DNA from: Hymenobacter sp. HSC-4F20
GTDB lineage: Bacteria > Bacteroidota > Bacteroidia > Cytophagales > Hymenobacteraceae
Assembly (NCBI RefSeq): GCF_019599275.1
Contig: NZ_JAHZTD010000001.1
Span: 1,302,001-1,366,000 of the forward strand
Length of the DNA stretch: 64,000 nt
Direction: 5' to 3'
Below the pieces are notes generated by a model. That model saw only the letters and a list, made by a program, of their open reading frames with translations, was not told the DNA's origin and searched no databases. Of the stretch, positions 24,702-33,320 are shown piece by piece (position 1 is the stretch's first letter; every line of letters begins with the position of its first letter). The position numbers and the translations under genes are program-made.

Positions 24702-25265
24702 ATGGTATTCAGTTTTAAGGAAATAGCGTCGGTCACGCTTACCCTGTTTGCCATCATTGACATTCTGGGCTCCATCCCGATTATCATCCAGATCCGGCAG
24801 CGGGAAGGCAAGATTGAGTCGGAGAAGGCCACACTGGTAGCGGGCCTGCTGATGGTGGCCTTTCTGTTTTTGGGCCAGAGCATTCTTTCCTTGTTTGGGG
24901 TTGATTTTCAATCGTTTGCCCTGGCCGGCGCCATTATCATCTTCCTCATCGGCATGGAAATGATTCTGGGGGTAGAGCTGTTTAAGCACAATCCGCTGGC
25001 TTCCACGGGCTCCATCGTGCCCCTGGCGTTTCCGCTGATTGTGGGCGCCGGCACCATGACCACGCTACTCTCGCTGCGGGCCGCCTACCAGCTGCCCAAC
25101 GTGCTGGCTGGGGTGCTGGTCAACCTGGTGTTTGTGTACCTGGTGCTGAAAAGCTCGGCCTGGATTGAGCGGAAGCTGGGCAAGGCCGGCGAGGACATTC
25201 TGCGCCGCGTGTTCGGGGTGATTCTACTGGCCATTGCCATCAAACTGTTCAAAAGTAATTTTTAG
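24702..25265 (+). CDS. MarC family integral membrane protein
   Basis: The 187-residue protein has six hydrophobic segments and fits the MarC family (UPF0056). Typical pieces are LTLFAIIDILGSIPI at the N-terminus, FALAGAIIIFLIGMEMILGV and PLAFPLIVGAGTMTTLLSL, a conserved Pro-Leu-Gly-Pro-type loop. MarC proteins were once linked to multiple antibiotic resistance, but their transport function is not established. Start at ATG 24702 gives a complete first membrane helix. It stands between a remnant region and rnhA on the same strand. Confidence 0.93.
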   Translation: MVFSFKEIASVTLTLFAIIDILGSIPIIIQIRQREGKIESEKATLVAGLLMVAFLFLGQSILSLFGVDFQSFALAGAIIIFLIGMEMILGVELFKHNPLASTGSIVPLAFPLIVGAGTMTTLLSLRAAYQLPNVLAGVLVNLVFVYLVLKSSAWIERKLGKAGEDILRRVFGVILLAIAIKLFKSNF

Positions 25266-25276
25266 GGTTTGGTCGG

Positions 25277-25351
25277 CTTTCAGGGAGTAGGAACTGGGCT
25301 GCACTGCACCGGTTGGTGTTTTATTTTCGCGCAGTTCCTACCTCCTGAAAG
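25277..25351. repeat. Inverted repeat flanking the marC-rnhA spacer core
   Basis: CTTTCAGGGAGTAGGAACTG (25277-25296) is matched by its inverted copy at 25332-25351 with two mismatches. The 35-nt core includes TATTTTCG, a near match to TAnnTTTG, which would suit an rnhA promoter. Confidence 0.65.
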
Positions 25352-25372
25352 TGCTTCTAAGCTTCCCACCGC

Positions 25373-25840
25373 ATGATTCATTTATATACCGACGGTTCCT
25401 CACGGGGCAATCCGGGGCCCGGAGGCTACGGGGCCATTCTGCGCTTTGGCCAGCACGAAAAAGAGTTGACCCAGGGCTTCCGCCTAACCACCAACAACCG
25501 CATGGAACTGCTGGCCGTGATTGTGGGCCTGGAGGCCATTACCCGCCCCGAGCTGCCCATTACCGTCGTCACAGACTCGCGCTACGTGGTCGATGCCGTG
25601 GAGAAGCGCTGGGTGTTCGGCTGGGCCACTAAGCCCGATTTCGGCAAAAAAGCCAACGAGGACCTGTGGCGGCGCTTTCTGAAAGTGTACAAGCAGCGCA
25701 GCGTGCAGTTCCGCTGGGTGCGCGGCCACAACGGCCACCCCGAAAACGAGCGGTGCGACCAGCTGGCCGTGTGGAGCGCTACCCAAGGCAAGCTTTTGAT
25801 TGACGAGGGCTACGAGCTGATTGAGGCAAAGCGCGGCTAG
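25373..25840 (+). CDS. rnhA: Ribonuclease HI
   Basis: RNase HI cuts the RNA strand of RNA-DNA hybrids. The 155-residue enzyme begins MIHLYTDGSSRGNPGPGG, with the first catalytic Asp. The second acidic residue is in NNRMELLAVI near residue 48, the third in VVTDSRYVV near 70, and the C-terminal RGHNGHPENERCDQLA carries the flexible-loop His and the fourth Asp. All four catalytic carboxylates are present. It is a full-length bacterial RNase HI. The next gene starts 1 nt after its stop. Confidence 0.97.
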   Translation: MIHLYTDGSSRGNPGPGGYGAILRFGQHEKELTQGFRLTTNNRMELLAVIVGLEAITRPELPITVVTDSRYVVDAVEKRWVFGWATKPDFGKKANEDLWRRFLKVYKQRSVQFRWVRGHNGHPENERCDQLAVWSATQGKLLIDEGYELIEAKRG

Positions 25841-25841
25841 C

Positions 25842-26306
25842 ATGGTAGGCCAACAAATCCCAGGGCTAGTCGCAGGACTGATCTGCTTCGCTTCTTCTGC
25901 TCCGGCGCAATCCCCTGCTTTTCAGAAGTACCCCGTTTCGAAGGTGTACGCGGGTCCGCAGGCCCGGGCCAGAGTTGCCAGGAATTCTCCCGCCTGGAAG
26001 TTCCGAACCAGAATCCGGGAGGCGGCCCAACAACACCCTAATTTCGCGGGCCACTACGTGTTTACTACCTGGGGCTGCGGCTCGGAGTGCCTGCACTACG
26101 CCATTGTTGATGTACTAACCGGTGCCGTTTACTTTGATAACGTCGCCTTGACCTGGTGGGGAGCTACCACGCCGGAACCCTTCACGCCACTAGACTTTCG
26201 GGTGACCAGCAGTCTAGTGATATTCACGGGGGTGCTGGGTGCAGAAAGCAAGAACACCACGTATTACTTCAGGTTTTCGCAAGGACACCTGCTCGCGGTT
26301 CAGTAA
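25842..26306 (+). CDS. Secreted protein of unknown function with a WGCGSEC motif
   Basis: The ATG at 25842 immediately follows the rnhA stop and opens a signal peptide (LVAGLICFASSAPAQ). The mature protein is about 130 residues. It has a conserved-looking core, PNFAGHYVFTTWGCGSECLH, followed by YAIVDVLTGAVYFD, a pattern seen in small exported proteins of several phyla with no known function. The two cysteines of CGSEC may form a disulfide or bind a metal. The gene is tightly packed between rnhA and the methyltransferase gene, so all three may be co-transcribed. Confidence 0.75.
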   Translation: MVGQQIPGLVAGLICFASSAPAQSPAFQKYPVSKVYAGPQARARVARNSPAWKFRTRIREAAQQHPNFAGHYVFTTWGCGSECLHYAIVDVLTGAVYFDNVALTWWGATTPEPFTPLDFRVTSSLVIFTGVLGAESKNTTYYFRFSQGHLLAVQ

Positions 26307-26307
26307 C

Positions 26308-27030
26308 GTGCCCAACTCCTACTTCCAGTTTAAGCAATTTCGGGTGGAGCAGGATGCCTGCGCCATGAAAGTCAGCACCGATGCCTGCCTGCTGGGGGCG
26401 GTGGCGCCCGTGGAAGGCTCCGCCCGTATTCTGGACGTGGGCACCGGCACCGGCCTGCTGGCCCTGATGGCGGCCCAGCGCAACCCCGCGGCCCGCGTGG
26501 TGGCCGTGGAGCTGGAGGCCGCCGCCGCCGCGCAGGCGGCCGCTAATTTCGGGGCCAGCCCCTGGAGTGGCCGGCTGGAACTGCACGCCCTACCCCTGGC
26601 GCGCTTTGCAGCCTCCCGGCCCGCCCCCTTCGACCACATCCTCTGCAACCCGCCCTTCTTCCGCAACTCCCTCCGCTCCCCCAACGCCGGCCGCACCACC
26701 GCCCGCCACACCGCCGCTGATTCGCTGACGTTTGGCGAGCTGGCGGAGTTTGCCGCTACCTTTCTGACGCCTGCGGGCCAGCTGACTGTGCTGCTGCCCC
26801 CTTCCGAAATGGGCTACTTCGAGCGGGAAGCGGCCGCCACCGGCCTTTACCCTACCGCCCGCTGCATCCTGCACCACCGCCCGGGCAGCAAGCCACTGCG
26901 CCACATCACCAGCTTCGGCTGGCAGGCCGGGGTAGCCTCAACCCAGCTGTTGTTTCTGCACCACGAGGACGGCACCACGTATTCGCGGCCGTTTCGGGAG
27001 TTGCTGAGCCCATTTTATCTCGCCCTCTAA
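26308..27030 (+). CDS. trmN6: tRNA1(Val) A37 N6-methyltransferase, TrmN6/YfiC-like
   Basis: This SAM-dependent methyltransferase modifies A37 of tRNA1(Val) in E. coli. A GTG at 26308, one nt after the preceding stop, gives the proper N-terminus VPNSYFQFKQFRVEQDACAM; an upstream start would overlap the previous gene. The SAM-binding motif is ILDVGTGTGLLALMAAQ near residue 40 and the N6-adenine motif is NPPFF near residue 115. MKVSTDACLLGA before motif I is typical of the YfiC group. At 240 residues it is full length. Confidence 0.9.
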   Translation: MPNSYFQFKQFRVEQDACAMKVSTDACLLGAVAPVEGSARILDVGTGTGLLALMAAQRNPAARVVAVELEAAAAAQAAANFGASPWSGRLELHALPLARFAASRPAPFDHILCNPPFFRNSLRSPNAGRTTARHTAADSLTFGELAEFAATFLTPAGQLTVLLPPSEMGYFEREAAATGLYPTARCILHHRPGSKPLRHITSFGWQAGVASTQLLFLHHEDGTTYSRPFRELLSPFYLAL

Positions 27031-27075
27031 GCTTTACTGCCGACCAGAGGGAGCAACGCCAGAACAGGCGACGGG

Positions 27076-27780
27076 CTAGGCCCTACCCGGAAGCAGCTGG
27101 CGCAACTGAGTTAACTTTTGTTGGTGCAGGGTGTCGAGTAAATCAGCGTGCAAATGGTTGAACTCGGCGGCGGGATAGTGCCGCAGCACCCGGCCGTCGG
27201 CCAGCACGGTTATTTCATTGCAGAGTTCCACCAGGGAGCCTAGCAGGTGCGAGGTGAGTAGAATGCCCACTCCCTGCCCGCGTAGCCGCCGCAGAATTTC
27301 CATTACCAGCAGGTTCGTGCTCAGGTCCAGGCCATTGAAGGGCTCGTCGAGGATGAGGTAGCGAAAGTCCTGCACCAGCAGGGCCAGCAAAGCCAGTTTC
27401 TTCTTCATACCGGCCGAGTACTCCTCGGCGTACTGATCCAGGGGTAGCTCCAGCAGGTAGTTCCAGCCCGCCAGATCAGGCACGGGGCGCCCGCGGGCCT
27501 GCAGGCAAAACTCTACGTACTCGCGCCCGGTCAGCCGCGGGTAGAAGTAGGGCTCGTAGGGCAGCAGGCCAGTATGCGCCCGAATGGGTAGGCCCGTCGT
27601 TTCCAGCACACTGCCGGTGTAATCAGTATGCAGGCCGTAGAGGCAGTGCAGCAAGGTTGTTTTGCCGGCGCCGTTGGCTCCTACCAGGCCGTGCAGCGTA
27701 CCGGGGCGCAGGGCGAGGTTGATGTGGTGTAGCACGGGGCTCCCCCCGAAGCTTTTGCCCAAGCTGCGAACTTCAATCAT
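27076..27780 (-). CDS. ABC transporter ATP-binding protein
   Basis: The 234-residue ATPase has Walker A GANGAGKTTLLH near residue 36, a Q-loop region, the signature YSAGMKKKLALLALLV near 120 (SAGMK in place of SGGQ), Walker B YLILDEPFNGLD and the H-loop TSHLL. The short regular build and signature suit the CcmA/DrrA-type exporter ATPases. It overlaps the upstream permease gene by 8 nt, so the two are co-translated as one transporter. The substrate is unknown. Confidence 0.93.
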   Translation of the reverse strand: MIEVRSLGKSFGGSPVLHHINLALRPGTLHGLVGANGAGKTTLLHCLYGLHTDYTGSVLETTGLPIRAHTGLLPYEPYFYPRLTGREYVEFCLQARGRPVPDLAGWNYLLELPLDQYAEEYSAGMKKKLALLALLVQDFRYLILDEPFNGLDLSTNLLVMEILRRLRGQGVGILLTSHLLGSLVELCNEITVLADGRVLRHYPAAEFNHLHADLLDTLHQQKLTQLRQLLPGRA

Positions 27781-28720
27781 ATCGATACGGCGCTAAACGG
27801 CGCTGGCTTTTCACCACCAGGCCCAGAAAACAGGCAGCCCACAAGGCCCCGTAGGCGGGGTTGCTTCCTACGATGGAGAAGCCGACAACTACCGCGCCGG
27901 CCTGCGTAAGCCGCCCGAGGGTAGCGTGCGGGTAAAAGGCGTACTTGGCCAGTACCACCGTGGTAGCCACTGCGCTGGCCCACAGCAGCAGGCCCGCAGT
28001 AGCGCCCCCGCCAGCCCGGCTTATAAGCAGCACCGCCGCCAGGGGTGCCACCGTCAGCCCGAAGTAGAGCAGCGCCCATCCTACCCGGGCGGCCAGCCAG
28101 CGGCGCGGAGAGGTCAGCACCGGAAGCAGCCAGGTCCAGGGCTCAGCCGGGCCATATACCTCCAGCAGCACTAGCACCCACCCCACCAGGGCCAGGGCCG
28201 GACCAGTAGCTGTGTGGCGGGTAAGCAGAGCCAGCGTGAGCAGCCCAACCCAGCCCAGCCCTACCCCACCTTGCCGGCCGGCACTTACCCACTCAAACGC
28301 CACACTCCGAAACAGACTGGCCCGGCGCCTTCGCGCCGACCGCGCCGTGGCGGGCGGAGCCAGCGCCGCCCCGGCGGCTAGCAGTGGAGTCAGCAGCCCC
28401 GGTACTACACGCCCATAGGCCAGCAGCAGCAAGGCCGCCGGCAAGCTCAGCAGGGCATACTCCGCAGCCAGCCAGCGACGAAAGGCCGGAACCATTAGGC
28501 GCAAAAAGGGAAGGTCGGCACGCTGGCGGTGCGTGCTTACAATCAATCCGGCTACCACCAGTGGCACGGTCCAGGCGGCCCCTGCGTGGGCGGCGGCCAG
28601 CACCAAGGCGCGGGCGGCCACCAGCCCGAGCAGGGTTCCTAACAGCAGGAGCCTGACCCAGCCCAGCTCGCGCAGCAGTCGGCCCAGCAGCCGGCCGCGC
28701 AGCAACAGGTAGTTTTGCAT
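27773..28720 (-). CDS. ABC transporter permease-like membrane protein
   Basis: The 315-residue protein has about eight hydrophobic segments with little sequence signature. Its stop overlaps the start of the ATPase gene by 8 nt, which is the main evidence that it is the membrane partner. The N-terminus (LLRGRLLGRLLRELGWVRLL) is basic and amphipathic. Other hydrophobic stretches include GWVGLLTLALLT and ALVGWVLVLLEVYG. No family can be named with confidence. Confidence 0.8.
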   Translation of the reverse strand: MQNYLLLRGRLLGRLLRELGWVRLLLLGTLLGLVAARALVLAAAHAGAAWTVPLVVAGLIVSTHRQRADLPFLRLMVPAFRRWLAAEYALLSLPAALLLLAYGRVVPGLLTPLLAAGAALAPPATARSARRRRASLFRSVAFEWVSAGRQGGVGLGWVGLLTLALLTRHTATGPALALVGWVLVLLEVYGPAEPWTWLLPVLTSPRRWLAARVGWALLYFGLTVAPLAAVLLISRAGGGATAGLLLWASAVATTVVLAKYAFYPHATLGRLTQAGAVVVGFSIVGSNPAYGALWAACFLGLVVKSQRRLAPYRYD

Positions 28721-28820
28721 GCGCTTGTCAACGAGGGAACACGGGTTCTATTTCACTGGAGCCGCCCAGCCGTACGCAAAAACTGGCAGCCTCGCCCGTT
28801 TTTTCCGCATAGGAACCCAA

Positions 28821-30188
28821 CTACCCAGCCGGCTCATGCACTTGTCCTACCTGCTCTTCTTCCACGAACCGGATGCCGTAGTCAGTGGCCAGCTCCGCCA
28901 GAATGGGCTCGTAGAGGTCGGGGAGGGTGGGGATGAGCACGCCGCGCTGCGGCAGTTTCCCCTGGGCTAGGCGCCGCACGGCCATTCCCACGGGCAGGCC
29001 CACCGTTTGGGCCATGGCCGTGTGCACGGCATCCGTACCAAGCACGACCAGGGACGAGGTAGCCTGGTGTGGCGTACCGTCAAGAGTGAATTCTATCAGG
29101 TGCTGCATGACAATCATGTCGTGGTCGGTGGGCTGCAGGGACCATTTTTCCGTAAGTAGGCGCTCCAACAGCTGAGCGGGGGTGGCATTGGGCAACTCCA
29201 CGGGCCGCTCCGTGAACAGCCCCAGCCACGTCAGGCGCTCCATTTCCGGGCCATTGGGGTCGAGGCCGAGGTAGGCAGCAGCCCGCGCCGCCAGGGGCTG
29301 GGAGCCGGAACTGGCGGGCAAATAGGCTTCTACCAGTTCGGCCCAGGGTAGCCCGGCGGCGTTGCCCAGGTGCACTGAGTCGTCGGTGAGGCCCAGGCGC
29401 ACCAGGGCGTGCCAGGCAGCACAGTAACCTGGGCGGCGCAACGTACCGCGCAGCATTGTCGGGATGTTGAGCAGGTGGTAGGGGGCCCGGTAACTGAGCG
29501 AGTCGCGGTTGGCGTAGCCTTCAAACTCGCCTACCCCCGGCATTACTACCCGTTCCGTACGGGCGAACAGCTGCTGGTAGGGAATAAAGCGCAGCCGGCC
29601 ATTTTCCAGGTATTTAGCCGTGCTCTGGCCTGCCAGCACCACGTTGCGGGGGTTCCAGGTAAACTTGTACTGCCAGGGATTATCTGCTTCGGCCGCAGGT
29701 GCCAGCAGCCCGCCACAATACGATTTGAAGGCTGTCAGCTGTCCACCCCGGCTCCGGATATTGGTCAGCAGCCGCATGGCCGACATATGGTCGAGGCCGG
29801 GGTCGAGGCCGCACTCCATTAGCAGGGTGCTGCCGGCCGTCTGGGCCGCATCGTGTAGCGCCCGGATTTCCTCACTCACGTAGCTGGCCGTTACTAGATG
29901 GCGCCCGTACTGCACGCAGGCCCGCGCCACCGGCCCGTGCAGCAGCGCCGGCAGCATCGACACCGTAATATCGGCCTCCCGCACCAGCTGGTGCAGGCTG
30001 GCCTCGTCCTGCAAATCAAACAACACGGCGCGGGCGTAGCTGCCGTAGGCGGCCAGCACGGGCTCCAGATGCGCCGGCTGCAGGTCGGCTACTGTAAGCT
30101 GCCAGTTTTCCGTGGGAGCGTGGTGCAGCAGGTAGCGCAGCAGAGAGGAAGCCGAACGGCCGGCGCCGAGAAGCAGGATGCGGATCAT
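28821..30188 (-). CDS. Saccharopine dehydrogenase-like oxidoreductase
   Basis: The start at 30188 (MIRILLLGAGRSASSLL) puts the Rossmann glycine motif at the N-terminus; the twelve upstream in-frame codons look non-native. NAD(P)-binding features continue with LTVADLQPAH. The conserved middle is LMECGLDPGLDHMSAMRLL near residue 130, followed by FKSYCGGLLAPAAEADNPW, as in saccharopine reductase and homospermidine or carboxynorspermidine-type enzymes. At 455 residues it is the length of LYS9-type saccharopine dehydrogenases. It could act in lysine degradation or synthesis or in a related opine reaction; the neighbours give no clue. Confidence 0.85.
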   Translation of the reverse strand: MIRILLLGAGRSASSLLRYLLHHAPTENWQLTVADLQPAHLEPVLAAYGSYARAVLFDLQDEASLHQLVREADITVSMLPALLHGPVARACVQYGRHLVTASYVSEEIRALHDAAQTAGSTLLMECGLDPGLDHMSAMRLLTNIRSRGGQLTAFKSYCGGLLAPAAEADNPWQYKFTWNPRNVVLAGQSTAKYLENGRLRFIPYQQLFARTERVVMPGVGEFEGYANRDSLSYRAPYHLLNIPTMLRGTLRRPGYCAAWHALVRLGLTDDSVHLGNAAGLPWAELVEAYLPASSGSQPLAARAAAYLGLDPNGPEMERLTWLGLFTERPVELPNATPAQLLERLLTEKWSLQPTDHDMIVMQHLIEFTLDGTPHQATSSLVVLGTDAVHTAMAQTVGLPVGMAVRRLAQGKLPQRGVLIPTLPDLYEPILAELATDYGIRFVEEEQVGQVHEPAG

Positions 30189-30436
30189 GAGGGTAGGCAA
30201 AACGGATGGGAATTGGGTGGCCAATATTAAAGATTTGCCCGTCAGCAGGCAGCCTTTCCTCCCGGGGGAGTGCGTTGTTCAGCCACCTTGCCCCCGAGCA
30301 GGCAGATAGCGGCGCCGGCTGGTCACACCTTTTTTAGAAGCATCCTACCACACCACCCGAAAAAATCGTACATTCACCGCCCCTTTTCACTACCCGGGGC
30401 CGCCAGCCGGAACCGGGCCGTTTTTCCCGCCCCCCG

Positions 30437-30931
30437 ATGGCCCATCCTCTTCATCTGACCATCACCGTCGACGTGGTGGCTTCCGAAGCCGACCTCTCTC
30501 CCGCCGAAATGGCTACCTGGCAGGCGGCGCGCGCCGCCACCGACCACGCCTACGCCCCTTACTCGCATTTTCATGTGGGAACGGCGCTGCTGCTCGATGA
30601 TGGCACCATCTTCCGGGGTACCAACCAAGAAAATGCGGCCTTTCCCTCGGGGCTGTGTGCCGAGCGCACCGCGTTGTTTGGCCTGGCCGCCACCCAGCCC
30701 GAGCGTCGCATTATGGGCATGGCCGTGGCGGCTCGCCCGGCCCAAGGCGGGTTTGTGCCAGTAACCTCCTGCGGGGCCTGCCGCCAGGTAATGGCCGAGT
30801 ACGAGCACCGCCAGCAGCAAGCCATTCCGTTGCTGCTTCCTGGGCCTAATGGCACCATTTACCGCTTCAGCACCCTCTCCGACCTGCTCCCCTTCGGGTT
30901 CACCCCTGACGACTTGCCGCAGGAAAAATAA
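30437..30931 (+). CDS. cdd: Cytidine deaminase
   Basis: Cdd deaminates cytidine and deoxycytidine to uridine for pyrimidine salvage. The 164-residue protein carries YAPYSHFHVGTALL near residue 40, then NQENAAFPSGLCAERTAL with a zinc-ligand Cys and catalytic Glu, and SCGACRQVMAEY with the other two zinc cysteines near residue 112. The catalytic pattern CAE plus CxxC is complete. It is divergent from the saccharopine dehydrogenase-like gene with a 248-nt spacer that holds no recognisable promoter consensus. Confidence 0.95.
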   Translation: MAHPLHLTITVDVVASEADLSPAEMATWQAARAATDHAYAPYSHFHVGTALLLDDGTIFRGTNQENAAFPSGLCAERTALFGLAATQPERRIMGMAVAARPAQGGFVPVTSCGACRQVMAEYEHRQQQAIPLLLPGPNGTIYRFSTLSDLLPFGFTPDDLPQEK

Positions 30932-30990
30932 CATAGCTGCGGGGCCAGTGGCCTGCCCGGTTACTCCGCCCTACCCTCTTTTCTCTTCCT

Positions 30991-31662
30991 ATGACTGCCC
31001 AGGAGCACCATCTGCCGGTTGTGCGCACGGCCCGGTACTACCAGCTCGGCGAGCTGTCGGCCCGCACCCGCCGGGTGTGGTTTGTAGCCCACGGCTATGG
31101 ACAGCTGGCGGCCTACTTTATCCGCCATTTCGCGCCCCTGACCGACGCCGACCCGGAGTTGGTAGTCATAGCGCCCGAAGGAACGTCGCGCTTTTACCTG
31201 CAGGGTACCAGCGGGCGGGTAGGCGCCACCTGGATGACCCGGGAGGACCGCCTGACCGAGATTCACGACTACGTGACCTACCTCAATCAACTGGCGACAA
31301 CCATACTGTCTCAGGCGGCTCCGGACACTACCGTTACGGTGCTGGGATTTTCGCAGGGCGCCGCCACGGTTAGCCGCTGGCTGGCCCAGACTATTTTCCG
31401 TCCCGCCCGCCTGGTTTTGTGGGCCGGCGCCTTCCCGCCCGACATGGAGTTTACTGTGGCTGCCCACCTGCTCCAGCAGACACCGGTTACACTGGTGTGC
31501 GGCACCGAGGATGAGTATGTTTCCGAGGCTGCTCTAGCTCAGCAGGCAGAGCTGCTGGGCAGCTTGGGAGCCGAGCCGGTCCTAATTCGCTTTGCCGGGA
31601 AGCACACCCTGGATGCGGCCGTACTACGGCACCTGCACGAGGCTGAGCTGTCCTGTCACTAA
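30991..31662 (+). CDS. Alpha/beta hydrolase, carboxylesterase/phospholipase type
   Basis: The 223-residue protein has an oxyanion start (VWFVAHGYGQ near residue 30), the nucleophile elbow GFSQGAA near residue 118, an acid in CGTEDEYVS near 172 and the catalytic His in FAGKHTLD near 204. This triad and the length fit the small carboxylesterase/phospholipase (YpfH, AbhD-like) group. There is no signal peptide, so it is cytoplasmic. The natural ester is unknown. It ends 2 nt before a strong bidirectional terminator. Confidence 0.88.
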   Translation: MTAQEHHLPVVRTARYYQLGELSARTRRVWFVAHGYGQLAAYFIRHFAPLTDADPELVVIAPEGTSRFYLQGTSGRVGATWMTREDRLTEIHDYVTYLNQLATTILSQAAPDTTVTVLGFSQGAATVSRWLAQTIFRPARLVLWAGAFPPDMEFTVAAHLLQQTPVTLVCGTEDEYVSEAALAQQAELLGSLGAEPVLIRFAGKHTLDAAVLRHLHEAELSCH

Positions 31663-31702
31663 CGCAACAGGCCGCTTCCGTGGGGAAGCGGCCTGTTGCG
31701 TT
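31661..31702. terminator. Bidirectional terminator between convergent genes
   Basis: AACGCAACAGGCCGCTTCC pairs perfectly with its inverted copy around GTGG. It separates the esterase (+) and SDR (-) genes and begins at the esterase stop. Confidence 0.75.
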
Positions 31703-31729
31703 AGTGGGAATAGCCGGGCGCCTGACCCG

Positions 31730-32482
31730 CTATGCCTCTTTACGGATGGTAGCGGCCGCGGCTTGGGCCGCCGGCAGAATCAGTACTTCCGCTATATTGA
31801 CGTGAGCCGGGCGGGTAACCATAAACTGGATCAGGTCGGCTACATCCTCGGCCCGGAGTGCCTCGAAGCCCTTGTACACGTTAGCGGCCCGCTCCGTATC
31901 GCCCTTAAAGCGGACCTGCGAAAACTCGGTTTCCACAGCACCGGGGTTTACTTCGGCCACCCGGATGTGGTGGGATAGCAAATCAAGGCGCATCCCTTTG
32001 GTAAGGGCAGCCACGGCCGCTTTGGAGGCGCAATACACGTTGCCGTTGGCGTAGGTTTCGTGGCCGGCAATGGAGCCAATGTTGATGATGTGGCCCGTAT
32101 TACGGCGCGTCATGGCGGGTAGTACGGCCCGGCTCACGTAGAGCAGGCCCTTCACGTTGCCGTCCAGCATGTCGTCCCAGTCCTGCGGGTCCCCTTGCTG
32201 AATTGGGGCTAGGCCGTGGGCATTACCAGCATTATTAATGAGTACATCGATGTCCTGAAACCCGGTCGGCAGGCTCTGCACGGCCGCTTCCACTGCGGCC
32301 CGGTCGCGCACATCGAAGGTCAGCACGTGGGTAGCATCCTCCCCTAGTTCCCGGGCCAACTCCTCCAGCCGCTCCCGGCGGCGGCCCGCCAGCACCAGGC
32401 GGAAGCCCGCCTTGCCCAGCGCTATGGCCGTGGCCCGACCAATACCCGATGAGGCACCCGTAATCAAGGCAATTTTTGTCAT
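31730..32482 (-). CDS. Short-chain dehydrogenase, YdfG-like
   Basis: This is a classical 250-residue SDR. It has the cofactor motif TGASSGIGRATA at the N-terminus with RRRERLE after strand two (NADP preference), INNAG near residue 87, the catalytic Ser in INIGSIAGHE and YCASK near residue 152, and NPGAVETEFS. It most resembles the YdfG group that oxidises L-allo-threonine, serine and 3-hydroxy acids with NADP. The exact substrate is inferred. It stands between a terminator and the PorT-like gene. Confidence 0.9.
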   Translation of the reverse strand: MTKIALITGASSGIGRATAIALGKAGFRLVLAGRRRERLEELARELGEDATHVLTFDVRDRAAVEAAVQSLPTGFQDIDVLINNAGNAHGLAPIQQGDPQDWDDMLDGNVKGLLYVSRAVLPAMTRRNTGHIINIGSIAGHETYANGNVYCASKAAVAALTKGMRLDLLSHHIRVAEVNPGAVETEFSQVRFKGDTERAANVYKGFEALRAEDVADLIQFMVTRPAHVNIAEVLILPAAQAAAATIRKEA

Positions 32483-32498
32483 TTCCAGATGTGTCAGA

Positions 32499-33320
32499 TT
32501 ATCGACCCGACCAGATATTCAGGTACAAGGTCACGGTGTTGCTCTTCATGCTCTGCAGACTACGGCTGTACACGTCCGGGCCAGCCTTATGCAGGTTGGT
32601 CAGGCCATGAGAAAAGCGCAGCTCGGGGGAGAACTTGAAAAAAGGATAGAACAAGTCCAGGCCCACGCCGTATTCCAGCGCCACGTCGCTGCTCTGGGCC
32701 TGCAGCAGGTTTACTTCGGGGTCTTTGCGGCGGTTGCCGAGGTTGAAGCTAGGCTTCACGCCCCCTATCAGGTACACCCGGGTGTTCCGCCGCCGCTGCG
32801 ACTTGAGCTTGAACAGAATAGGTAAATCCACCTGCGTGCTGCCAACTTCCTGGTCTTCCAGCTCGGCGGGGTCGTTGCTATTGGAAGGAGAGTAGCCATT
32901 GCTTTTGAACTCAATGCGGCGCGTAAGAAAGCTCACGCCGGGCGAAAAGTTAAGCGCGCCGTAGTCCCCAATCCGGAAGTCGCTCAGAAACCCCACCGAA
33001 AAACCCGGGCTTATAATAGAGTTGGCTATTACCCTCGTGTCAAGCCCTCCGGCGGGCAGGTTGGCGCGCTCAATCTTGTAGCGGGAAGCGTGCGGGGCCA
33101 CGTACATACCCAGGTGTAGCCACCGGTCGTCGTAGCCCAGCAGGTTATCGACCGTCACGGACTTCACTTGCCCATTGCGGCCCCGGCTAGCGCTGCTGCG
33201 GCTTTTGCGCTGGGCCTGCGCCCCGAAAGGCAGGGCGCCGAGCACTAGGGCCAGCAGAACTAGGCGGGTTATTTTTGCGCGGTGTAAATGGAGCTGATAC
33301 CGAAGGTAAGGGGTTGCCAT
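32499..33320 (-). CDS. porT: PorT-like outer-membrane beta-barrel protein (type IX secretion)
   Basis: The 273-residue protein has a signal peptide (KITRLVLLALVLGALPFGAQA after a basic N-terminus) and a beta-barrel with the PorT pattern: HLGMYVAPHASRYKIERA, ISPGFSVGFLSDFRIGDYGA and VGSTQVDLPILFKLKSQRRR. PorT is an outer-membrane barrel needed for type IX secretion and gliding. The start overlaps ubiE by 52 nt; no later ATG precedes the signal peptide. The ubiE-porT order is a conserved neighbourhood in this phylum. The only doubt is whether this paralogue is the true T9SS subunit. Confidence 0.85.
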   Translation of the reverse strand: MATPYLRYQLHLHRAKITRLVLLALVLGALPFGAQAQRKSRSSASRGRNGQVKSVTVDNLLGYDDRWLHLGMYVAPHASRYKIERANLPAGGLDTRVIANSIISPGFSVGFLSDFRIGDYGALNFSPGVSFLTRRIEFKSNGYSPSNSNDPAELEDQEVGSTQVDLPILFKLKSQRRRNTRVYLIGGVKPSFNLGNRRKDPEVNLLQAQSSDVALEYGVGLDLFYPFFKFSPELRFSHGLTNLHKAGPDVYSRSLQSMKSNTVTLYLNIWSGR

